From: Chrysochromulina tobinii
Taxonomy: Eukaryota > Haptophyta > Prymnesiales > Chrysochromulinaceae
Assembly (NCBI GenBank): GCA_001275005.1
Contig: JWZX01002974.1
Coordinates: 1-44,372 of the forward strand
Length of the DNA: 44,372 nucleotides
Direction of reading: 5' to 3'
The position numbers and the translations under genes were made by a program. This document shows positions 19,436 through 27,359 of the stretch, piece after piece. The notes beneath the pieces were generated by a model. The model did no database searches, had not been told where the DNA came from, and saw only the letters and a program-made list of their open reading frames with translations. Numbering within the stretch: position 1 is the first letter of the stretch; the number at the start of each line of letters is the position of its first letter.

Positions 19436-19806
19436 GCCAAGCAGCGGTCTTCGGCTTGGGCTAGTAATGGAGCAATATTTTAGTGTTTTCTGGTCACAAA
19501 ATAGTATTTTCTGGTCGCACTGCGCGGACTGTGACCGAAATCCCACCAGTCGACGACCCCACCAGCGACGACGAGCGTTCCAGCTTCCACTGAGCGATGG
19601 GTCTCGCCGCACGCTCTGCTCGCTTTTGCTCGCTGGCCGGGCATCTGAGAATTAGTGCGGTGCGGTTTCTGTCCGGCTCCGCTCTCCGCCCGCATGTGCG
19701 GAGGTGCGCACACATCCTTTCCCTTTGAGCTATGTCATCTTTCGTAGTCACATGGGAACTACATGCTCTCGCCGCACGCCAATGTGTGTGAGAAGTGGCA
19801 TTGCTC
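19436..19806. other. Convergent intergenic spacer
   Basis: This spacer lies between the RING stop and the opposite gene's inferred stop. It contains a short imperfect direct repeat (TATTTTAGTGTTTTCTGGTC then ATAGTATTTTCTGGTC, ~19476-19520). No gene was recognised. Confidence 0.5.
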
Positions 19807-20793
19807 TCAGAATGTGCCGCCCCACGCGAAGCCTGCAGGCGCGGGTGATGCCTTGTCATCTACTGCTGATGCCTTGCGCTTCAGCTCGGCCTGCAGCTCC
19901 TCAATCATCGCCACGTACTTGTCGTCCCGAAGATTGGCTCTGTTGGCGAAAATGCGCTCCTACTTACCTGTAATCGACCCGAAGAGTCCCGGACTTTTCC
20001 CGGCAAGGATTGCATCCTTGATCCGAGCCCATGTGGATGCTTTCTGCGTCGATTTGGCATCGACGCCGCTCGGGAACGCGACTTTCTGCGTCGAGCCCTT
20101 CTCGTCGTGAAGCCACTCGGGGACACATACATCTTCTACGCCCATATCAGGCATCGCCTGGGCCTGCAGTGCGTCCAGCTGCTTGTGCAGCTCTGTGATC
20201 TGCGCCTGAAGCCGCTTGATCTCCGGCATATGCGCCGCGTAGATACCCGTGGTGGCCATCAGTAGCGAGCGCTGGCTCACGCTGCGCTCGAGCTCGAGAA
20301 TCGACTTCGTTAATCGAGCCAGATGTGCCTGGTGGGCATCCCACGGCTGGTCCCGGTTCGACGCCTCCATTGCCCGCAAGAAATCTGTGCACTCGAGGTC
20401 CTTGGCCCAGACCTTAGCGCGGTACCGCGGCACCTTCTCGGTCTGTTCCTTCTCAAGCTCCGATGCGGGGCTCCACGTGGAAGCGAGCAGCCCGTTCCAC
20501 AGATCGCCTCGATTGATTGCTCCGTCTGGATTCATGGAGGCTCCGCTGCCGGCATCCGCGATCTCTTCGTGGGTGTGGCGTCGAGCAAGACGTCTCCCGG
20601 GAGGGTTTATTGGCACCGGCCTGCTCGTGCTCGAGGAAGGTTCGGATCGGTGATGGACGTGTACAGTGTACAGGAACTGTTCTCGTTCGCTGAGGTTGGG
20701 TGACGCCTCCAGCATGGGCGTGGCGACGCAGTTGGGTGACAACGTTGGGTTAAGCTTTGCAGCGTGAGAGCCGATCGTGAGTCCGCACGACAT
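19807..20793 (-). CDS. Coiled-coil protein of unknown function, with a tiny intron
   Basis: I infer exons 20793-19968 and 19937-19807, about 318 residues. The first in-frame ATG with good coding character is at 20793 (MSCGLTIGSHAAKLNP); the frame is open further upstream but without an ATG. The protein has a helical centre (RLTKSILELERSVSQRSLL, then HMPEIKRLQAQITELHKQLD), a degenerate STQK-containing duplication, and AILAGKSPGLFGSIT before the first exon's stop. In another frame, immediately beyond, lies DDKYVAMIEELQAELKRKAS and a tail ending GFAWGGTF, which looks like a natural coiled-coil end. Joining them needs a 30-nt GTAAGT...AG intron, or a 24-nt one. I do not recognise the family. Confidence 0.6.
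19938..19967 (-). other. Candidate ultra-short intron, 30 nt (or 24 nt at 19940-19963)
   Basis: The donor is ACAG|GTAAGT, a perfect consensus. The acceptor is either ACAGAG|CC (30 nt) or, with donor GTAGG, ACAG|AG (24 nt). Both keep the frame into the downstream coiled coil. Without splicing the protein stops one codon after the donor. Confidence 0.5.
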
Positions 20794-21383
20794 GATTGCC
20801 AGGACGGCACGCGGGAATTCGACGTGTTTGACGAAGGCACCCCAGTTTTGACGAAAGAGTAACGAACGAAAGATTCCCGGAAGGCGCCCCACAACTCAGT
20901 TCATGTATTCAAACTGAAGCGAGAGTGTTTTTCTTCCAACTTAACATGACGAACCGCACCCCCAACAGTGTTTTGCGTGGTAGTGGCTGGTCGGTACCTT
21001 GTGTGTCGATTCAACCGACCCTTTCTCAATAAAGAACGGGGGGTGGGGGCCGGATCCTTGAAAATCCTCGCCGGTGTGTTAGTCCACCGAGCGACGCGAC
21101 CGCGGTGACAGCGCCCGTCTGTCCTGTGTTTCGTGTGGTAGTGGCTGGCGGGGTGGCTGGTCGGTACCTTGTGTGTCGATTCAACTGACCCTTTCGCAAT
21201 AAAGAACAAGAAGAGAGTCCTGTGTCTGCGTGCACCCTTGGGATGAGACTGTGGGATCACGCTTGGACGCGTGAACAAGATGAACATGTGTTCCGCGTGG
21301 TAGTGGCTAGTCGGTACCTTGTGTGTCGATTCAACTGACCCTTTCTCAAGATCAACAGCCTGTTCACACGGGCAGGGTGCAGT
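20794..21383. promoter_or_regulatory. Divergent promoter region holding a triplicate element
   Basis: 590 bp separate the coiled-coil gene start (-) from the Rab fusion start (+). Three copies of one element fill much of it (see the repeat entry); the last copy ends 34 bp before the Rab fusion ATG. The position suggests a role in transcription or in the 5' untranslated region, which is inference. Confidence 0.5.
20967..21350 (+). repeat. Three interspersed copies of a 64-83 bp element
   Basis: Copies lie at 20967-21037, 21125-21207 and 21287-21350, about 160 bp apart. Each contains CGTGGTAGTGGCT, GTCGGTACCTTGTGTGTCGA and TTCAACyGACCCTTTC. Copies 1 and 2 end in CAATAAAGAAC; copy 2 has a 12-bp internal duplication. 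GGTCGGT and ACCGACC in copy 1 (20989-20995 and 21014-21020) can pair. In copies 2 and 3 the second arm is ACTGACC, which keeps the stem through a G-U pair. Confidence 0.9.
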
Positions 21384-24300
21384 ATGCAAGAACTCATCGC
21401 TGTTCTGGCCGAGCGTGCGCACAGCGCGGCCAACGACGGGCACTACTCGACTGCGCATGCGCTCTACTTTTCGGCGGCTACCTTCTCGCGCCTCACCTCG
21501 CACAGCATTTCGGCGTCCAACATGCTCTACAAGGACGGCCAGGCGGAGGAGGCAGAGAGGTCCTACCGAACTATTGTTGAGTCCAATGACAAGCTCGCAC
21601 CCAATGCTCTCTCGTCGATCGAGCAGAAGATGGCCGACATTGCTGCGGGCAAGCGTTCGCCTGGAGGCCGGCCACTGGGCTCGCCGCCCTCGCCGATCGT
21701 CGTCATCGGCACCATTGGAAAGACTCTCGGGGATCAAATCTTTGCGACAGGGCTTGCGGCTAGTGAATCAGCAGGGGACGCGTACACGGCCTGGTCGCTC
21801 TTCGCCTCGTGCTACGCGCTCGGTGGTGGCATGCCTGCGCGCATCAAGCTGGCCGACATGCTGCTCAGGCTCGCGCGCCCGAGCGAGGCGCGCGTGGAAT
21901 TTGAGTTGATGCTGTCCCTCACCGGGGTCCGCGACAAGCTGAGCCCGAAGAATGAGGAGCTGGTGCGCCGCAAACTCGCCCAAGCCATTTCCGACGAGGG
22001 CTCTGGCCGCGCGTTCTCGCAGCCCGCGACGGCTCTGGCGACGGCGGCGGAGGTGATGGCGAGCGATGCTGCGCAAGCGGAGGCGTTGCGCGACGAGGTC
22101 GAGGTGGAGCAGGCACCCGAGGCGGCGCAGGCGCCCGAGGCGGCGCAGGCACCCGAGGCGGCGCAGGCACCCGAGGTGGCGCAGGCGCCCGAGGCGGCGC
22201 TTCGAGATCGCAAGCTGGAGCGGGAGGCACGCCAGCTGCGCCGAAGGCTCGAGCTCGCCGAGTCGCCGACGAAGCTAGCGGGCGGCGAGGCGGAGGAAGA
22301 GGCGTCGAGTGACGAGGCAACGCCGGAGATGGAGGCGCGAGTCTTCAAGCACCTCGACGGTGCCGCTCCGAAGGCGATGCATGCGTCCGCGATCAGAAGC
22401 GCGGCTGGCCCACGCTGGTCGGAGTTCCCACCGGTGCTGATGTCGCTCTCCGAGTGGGTGCACCAGCTTGGTGGACTCGACCTCGAGATGTACGAGTCGT
22501 TCAACTCGCAATACAAGCCGTCTGACTGGACGCGTAACCAGGTGAGTGACGAAGAGCTATTCACGTTCGCGATGGACGGTAGCGGCGGTCAGGTCGCAAT
22601 CTGGCGCAACGATCCGAACGCGACGCCCGATTGCTTACCGGTCGTGTTCCTCGGCAGCGAAGGCGAGATCGAACCGCTCGCAACGAGCCTGCCGCTGTTC
22701 ATGCACCAGCTCGCGCACGGTTTCGGTCCGATCGAGCTCGCCTTGGGGAGATCGAGCGAGGACTCGCCGAACGAGGGCATGCTCGCGTGGCTGAAGGGCA
22801 CGTTCCCACAGGTGGCATTCAAGGATCCCAAGGCCGTCTGGACGGACGCGAAGATGGCGCTATCGAGCTTCGAACAGTATCTGAGGTCGCACTTGAAGGT
22901 GGAACAGCAACTTAACTCGCACTTGAAGGTGGAACAGCAACTTAACTCGCACTTGGAGACGGCTTCGGTGGCAGCCTTGGAAGCCACCGCAGCGTCCGCC
23001 AGGGGAGACGGGCTCCCGACAAGTTCGGGGAGATGGGCTCCCGGGGAGATCGTGGCCTTGGAAGCCACCCCGATCTCCCCGATCTCCCCGATCTCCCCGA
23101 TCTCCCCGATGGGCTCCCGAGGAGATGGGCTCCCGAGGATACACCACAGCGTAGGTGAGGAGGCGGCGGCGGCGGACGCAGACGCGGCCGAGCAGGCCAT
23201 CGGCATGAGCGGTTTCAGCGCGAGCGTCGCGACGTTGTTGACGCCTCCCAAGCCGGCGCTCATCACGGCGCTCGAGGGCGGGCCGTCATTTGAGATGACG
23301 CCAGCAATTACGCCAGCGTCCAAGCACGGTCCTTCTCCCTCCGCGCTGCCCGTCCCCGCCGCCGTGATGAGCAGGCTCGTCAACAACCTGGGGCGTGTGG
23401 CGGCGGTAGAGGCAGCTAGTAAGGTGGTCAAGGCGTCCGAGGCGGAGGCGACAGCGGTGTCCGAGGTGGTCGAGGCGATGGCGGCGTCCGAGGCGGAGGC
23501 GCGGATGGAGCGAATGGAGGCGGACGCCGCCGCTCCTGCCGCCATCATTGACGCGGCAGCCCCCGCGCTTGAACGTGCGCCCACATCCGAGCCCGCGCCT
23601 CACGTTCTGGCGGCGCCCGCACCGGCATTACCCGCACAGGCAGTACCGGCACCGGCAGCACCGGCACCGGCAGTACCCGCACAAGCAGTACCGGCACCGG
23701 CAGCACCGGTTGCGGTGCCGGTGCGAACGCCGACGGCGAAGGCCCCGAACGCCGACGCCGCGTCGTCCGCCAACCCGGCGAAGTCGGAGGCCCAACCCGG
23801 CTCCGCGCGGCTGCCGGTGGCAACGGTACTCTCGCCCAACACGGCGCTACCGAGCGGTGCGCCCCTGCTGCGTCTGATCGTTGTGGGTGACTCCGGCATT
23901 GGCAAGTCGGCGCTGCTGGAGCGTTTCGTGCATGCACGATTTGGCGCCAAGGGCGCCCTCGCGACGCTCTCTGTCGACTTGAGCACAGCGAACGTCAGCC
24001 TGGGCGCTCAGGCCGTCTCCGTGCAGCTCTTCGATACCGCGGGTCAAGAGCGCTTCGCGCCGCTCATCGGGCCGTACTATCGGCATGCGGACGGCGTGCT
24101 CGTTGCTTACGACGTGGGTCATCGGACGAGCTTTGAGCGTGCCATATCCTACTGGGCCTCCGAAATTGCGAAGAATGCGACGCCTGGCACGCCAGTCGTG
24201 CTCGTGGGCACCAAAGCTGACCGCTTGTGTGAGCCAGGCTACCGCCGAGTCGAGACACGAGAGGCCGAGGAGGCCGCGAGCGCGCTCGGATGGCCCTATT

Positions 24301-24473
24301 GCGGTGAGACGAGCGCCGCGACGGGCGTGAGCGTAGGTGAGGCATTCTATCTGCTCTCATGTGAGGTGATGAACGCTCGCTTCGATGCCGGCCGCGCCGC
24401 AGATGGCGGGGCGCCCCCTATCAAAGTTGAACTCGGCGAGCATCCTAAGGGCGCGGCAGGCTGCGCCTGCTGA
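21384..24473 (+). CDS. Large Rab-family GTPase fusion with SUKH-like domain
   Basis: A single exon encodes 1029 residues. The C-terminal ~200 residues (from ~829) form a Rab/Ras GTPase: P-loop GDSGIGKS, switch II DTAGQERF, base-recognition GTKADR (T replaces the usual N of NKxD) and ETSA. The protein ends CAC, a geranylgeranylation-type CxC tail, so it should be membrane-anchored. The N-terminus (~1-90) is a helical, TPR-like pair (YSTAHALYFSAATFSRL). Residues ~345-460 (SEWVHQLGGLDLEMYESFN, then VAIWRNDP and PVVFLGSEGE) recall SMI1/KNR4 (SUKH) domains; this is a by-eye match. Repeated linkers include QAPEAA units, a duplicated LKVEQQLNSH (22892-22951) and a PIS run (~23068-23110). Ordinary Rabs have ~200 residues, so this is an unusually large fusion. 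The GTPase call is firm. Confidence 0.85.
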   Translation: MQELIAVLAERAHSAANDGHYSTAHALYFSAATFSRLTSHSISASNMLYKDGQAEEAERSYRTIVESNDKLAPNALSSIEQKMADIAAGKRSPGGRPLGSPPSPIVVIGTIGKTLGDQIFATGLAASESAGDAYTAWSLFASCYALGGGMPARIKLADMLLRLARPSEARVEFELMLSLTGVRDKLSPKNEELVRRKLAQAISDEGSGRAFSQPATALATAAEVMASDAAQAEALRDEVEVEQAPEAAQAPEAAQAPEAAQAPEVAQAPEAALRDRKLEREARQLRRRLELAESPTKLAGGEAEEEASSDEATPEMEARVFKHLDGAAPKAMHASAIRSAAGPRWSEFPPVLMSLSEWVHQLGGLDLEMYESFNSQYKPSDWTRNQVSDEELFTFAMDGSGGQVAIWRNDPNATPDCLPVVFLGSEGEIEPLATSLPLFMHQLAHGFGPIELALGRSSEDSPNEGMLAWLKGTFPQVAFKDPKAVWTDAKMALSSFEQYLRSHLKVEQQLNSHLKVEQQLNSHLETASVAALEATAASARGDGLPTSSGRWAPGEIVALEATPISPISPISPISPMGSRGDGLPRIHHSVGEEAAAADADAAEQAIGMSGFSASVATLLTPPKPALITALEGGPSFEMTPAITPASKHGPSPSALPVPAAVMSRLVNNLGRVAAVEAASKVVKASEAEATAVSEVVEAMAASEAEARMERMEADAAAPAAIIDAAAPALERAPTSEPAPHVLAAPAPALPAQAVPAPAAPAPAVPAQAVPAPAAPVAVPVRTPTAKAPNADAASSANPAKSEAQPGSARLPVATVLSPNTALPSGAPLLRLIVVGDSGIGKSALLERFVHARFGAKGALATLSVDLSTANVSLGAQAVSVQLFDTAGQERFAPLIGPYYRHADGVLVAYDVGHRTSFERAISYWASEIAKNATPGTPVVLVGTKADRLCEPGYRRVETREAEEAASALGWPYCGETSAATGVSVGEAFYLLSCEVMNARFDAGRAADGGAPPIKVELGEHPKGAAGCAC
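23255..23273 (-). repeat. Dispersed 19-mer, copy in the Rab fusion
   Basis: The reverse complement of this site is GAGCGCCGTGATGAGCGCC, identical to the core of the 37-bp inverted repeat at 16118. Here the plus strand is read as PALITALE, a different peptide from the other copies. Confidence 0.85.
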
Positions 24474-24953
24474 GCAGACAGCAGAGTTGTTTGGGCCGAC
24501 ATTCACGCCTCAACCACCATGTTTGGAGTATGAGTGCGTCGGATTCTGTGTGTGTGTCCGTAGCCTTTCATCCGCTCGTGTCCTATCCGGAAGACAGTTA
24601 CGGAGTAGGACTAGAGGATGTACACGCGAGGTATCGTATTATATATTAAGAAGCTAGCGTGTTCGACTGTCCGCGCGTGTCGGCTCGCGATGGAAGTTGC
24701 CGCCCGAGCCCGCACCGTTTCGTTTGGATATGCAGTGTTTAAGCTCTGTAGACTCAAGACACTGTGGTTGACCTCGCCGCCCACGCTCCACGCTGCTCGA
24801 CGCTCCGCTCGGCTCGGTCGCACGCCATCGGATCTTCATACAACTGTATGGACAACTTCACATGTGTAGCTACGTTCGTCTGTGGTGTTCACGTCTGCAC
24901 ACGCGGCACATGCCTCATGCACCGACATCTTCACTGTCGCCCATCCTCACGCT
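24474..24953. other. Convergent intergenic spacer
   Basis: 480 bp lie between the Rab fusion stop and the stop of the minus-strand sulfotransferase-like gene. The interval is of mixed composition with only short open frames. It presumably holds both 3' untranslated regions; nothing else was recognised. Confidence 0.5.
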
Positions 24954-26642
24954 TCAGGCGACCTTCTTGGCCGCCATGAACTCGGCAATAATGCCTTGGG
25001 CAATTCTGCGCTTCTCGGCATAGGCAATTCTGCGCTTTTCGGACGCCTCGCGGCGCTTCTCCATAAGCTTTGTCGCCGATGCCACGGAAGCCATGTGGCG
25101 CTTTTGCTCCTCGAGCTCCGCGTGGAGATCGACGAGCTGGAGATCGAGGAGCTTCGTCTGCCCTGCGTCGTCGGAGTCGAGCTCGTCGAACACGTGGTCG
25201 ATGGCGTCCGTCCCTGAGACGCCGAACCCAGTTACGGCATGGTGGTCCACATCGTCCACATCGAGCGTCTCCCAAAATCCGATGCCCCAGTCGGACAGCT
25301 CGTCGGGCATAGCCGCAAACCGCTCGCGCTCGAGCCGCGCGTGCTCGTCCATCGCGTCGACCCGCTCCACGTCGTTGTTCGCAAGACGCTTGAAGATGGC
25401 CTCGGGATCCGTGGCGCAACTCGCGCTCGCCGCTACGTGGGTGCTATCCGTATCGTGCTTCACGCCGTTTGCGTCAGTCCACGTGGTCTCGAGGTCCGAG
25501 TGTGCCATCAGCGCCGTCCCCCGGTCGCCCATCGGCTCGGTGGAGAGGCCAACCAGCTGAAGAGCGTCGCTCAGGCACGTGGCGGCACCCTCGGCGCCCT
25601 TCCAGCAATCCTCGATCGCTACCTGGACGTCAGTATAGTGAGTCGAGCCCGTTGCGAACTCGTACGAGGGGCGCGGGACGCTGCATTCAAACTGTGTGTT
25701 GACGGGAGCAAACCGGTGGAACACCGAGAACTGCCTGCTTTCCTCGTCTCGGGTCAGCGTGAGCGCCGCGACCTTGGGATGCTGCTTAATCGACTCGAGC
25801 GCGGCATTCCACGACAGCATCGTCTTCGCGTTACGGTCATTCATGCACTTCGTCGGCGGCTTGGCCGACAGGAGCTGGCCGGCCGTATTGCCGTTGACGA
25901 ACTGCGGGAACAGCTTCAGCGTAATCGTGCAGTCCGAGGGGGGGCAGATGTTTTCTGGCACGCCCGCACAGACGAGATCGCGGACGCGGGAAAAGTACTC
26001 GGCGAAGTCATACTCCAGACCCTCGTATAGGGAGGGGGAGTCACCGGTGAGGCCAACAGGTTGGAAGCCTGGTTTCTTGGTGCCGTGCTTGGCGCCTTGG
26101 GCGCTCAGAGCCAGGATCTTCTCCGTGAGCACCGGGTTGCTGTTCCTAATGAGGGTGCCAGTGTCGGAGTCGAAGATTGCTTTCGCAAATGACGACATGT
26201 TGCATCCGGAGACTGGTACGCTTAGCGTCGACCAGACGACGCCCTCCCGGAGTGGTGTGCTCGTGTACGCGAACGGCTCCCCGAGGTCGAACACGCACGG
26301 GTGCTCGTTGAGCGCCTGCCCAAACTCCGTCGTGCCGCTTCCGTGGTCAGAGACGATGACCAGCACCTGTGCGCGACTAGAGCTCCCGTCGGCTATCGGA
26401 GTTTCCGTCGACGGGAGCGCTTCTGGAACTTCCGTTCCCGTGGTGATCGGAACGCTGATCGATGGGAGTGCATCGGGAATCTCCGTGTCCGGTTTCTTCC
26501 GAGCTTCCGTCGAAGGGAGCGCCTCGGGAACCTCCGTATCCGGGATATCGTCGGTGTATCCTGGATATTCTTGCAGGGGAGACACGAACGCTATCCTGGG
26601 AGCAACGCCCAGGATCAGGAGTGCGACTTGCACGAGCAGCAT
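24954..26642 (-). CDS. Secreted or Golgi sulfotransferase-like protein
   Basis: A single exon encodes 562 residues. Residues 1-19 form a hydrophobic signal peptide or anchor (MLLVQVALLILGVAPRIAF). Next is a linker with three degenerate TEVPEALPSTE repeats. Residues ~93-124 read VLVIVSDHGSGTTEFGQAL, then HPCVFDLGEPF. This resembles the 5'-phosphosulfate loop of sulfotransferases (strand, Gly/Ser/Thr loop, helix, then HP...GEPF). Several Cys residues in the middle fit a luminal protein. The C-terminal ~70 residues are a Lys/Arg/Glu/Ala-rich helix (EKRRIAYAEKRRIAQGIIAE, with an imperfect internal repeat). If correct, it would transfer sulfate from PAPS to a glycan. The loop departs from the classical RSGSS pattern, so activity is uncertain. 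Confidence 0.68.
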   Translation of the reverse strand: MLLVQVALLILGVAPRIAFVSPLQEYPGYTDDIPDTEVPEALPSTEARKKPDTEIPDALPSISVPITTGTEVPEALPSTETPIADGSSSRAQVLVIVSDHGSGTTEFGQALNEHPCVFDLGEPFAYTSTPLREGVVWSTLSVPVSGCNMSSFAKAIFDSDTGTLIRNSNPVLTEKILALSAQGAKHGTKKPGFQPVGLTGDSPSLYEGLEYDFAEYFSRVRDLVCAGVPENICPPSDCTITLKLFPQFVNGNTAGQLLSAKPPTKCMNDRNAKTMLSWNAALESIKQHPKVAALTLTRDEESRQFSVFHRFAPVNTQFECSVPRPSYEFATGSTHYTDVQVAIEDCWKGAEGAATCLSDALQLVGLSTEPMGDRGTALMAHSDLETTWTDANGVKHDTDSTHVAASASCATDPEAIFKRLANNDVERVDAMDEHARLERERFAAMPDELSDWGIGFWETLDVDDVDHHAVTGFGVSGTDAIDHVFDELDSDDAGQTKLLDLQLVDLHAELEEQKRHMASVASATKLMEKRREASEKRRIAYAEKRRIAQGIIAEFMAAKKVA

Positions 26643-27359
26643 TTTTTTTTTCTCTTCTCCAAATTAGGGCTTACTAGCATTTCTAAATTAGGTTGCTTTC
26701 ATAGCCAATGTTTATTTCACACCTCCCCATGACACATGATGACAAAACTCAATACCGCACGACACGACAGCGAAACTGCACGCCAGGTGGTCTCTTCTTC
26801 ATGCGCTTGCACACTACCCTATCCCAACTTGCCCAGCAAACACGCCAGCGCCACGACCTCCTCTCCGTCTCTCCTTTACTGCACCCTCTGTCTCACGTCT
26901 CGTCTCGTTCGCGCCCGTCCAAAAGGCAATCTGACCACGCTCGCCAGGCGCCATCACTCAATCCACGTCGGCGCCCTTCTGATGCGCCCGCTGAGTCTCG
27001 CGACGGCTGCATCAGACGGGAGCGCATCAGAAGGGCGCTTGCGCGAATGGCATTGGCAACTAGTGGTCGCCGCCGCCGCCGCCTTTGCCGCCTTCGCCTT
27101 CGCCTTCGCCTCCGCCGCCGCCGCCACCTTGTGTGTCCAAAGAAGGGTTGTGCCCGATTTGGAAAGGTTTTCTGTTCTAGATCCTTTTTGGGGGTGTGAA
27201 TGCCGAACCTGGGAAAACACACACAATCATAAACACAGAGGAAGTACACGCAAGCAAATACATGCAAATATCGCCGCTGTGCAGTGGCGCGAGCAACGTC
27301 CAAGAAAGTACCCGTGCCAGGCGTTGCCGGCTTGCCGCCCGGGTGCGTCTCCGGGGTCG
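26643..27359. other. Spacer with a strong hairpin and a CCG-type microsatellite
   Basis: This spacer lies between the start of the sulfotransferase-like gene and the stop of the large TPR/IQ gene, both minus-strand. It begins with a T-run at the ATG and includes a 17-bp perfect inverted repeat and a trinucleotide run (CCG/CTT, ~27061-27128). Open frames here on both strands give low-quality Arg-rich or repeat-driven peptides, so I call no gene. Confidence 0.5.
26971..27038. repeat. 17-bp perfect inverted repeat with 34-nt loop
   Basis: GCGCCCTTCTGATGCGC (26971-26987) is the exact reverse complement of 27022-27038. The pair can form a long, uninterrupted stem. It sits about 330 bp upstream of the sulfotransferase-like start codon. 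Confidence 0.92.

Noticed and set aside
20901-21737. 278-residue minus-strand open frame with VESTHKVPTSH repeats
   Set aside because: The repeats come from the three-copy upstream element, the frame enters the Rab fusion coding region antisense, and it has no ordinary protein character.
22589-23584. 331-residue minus-strand open frame
   Set aside because: It is the shadow of the low-complexity linker of the Rab fusion.
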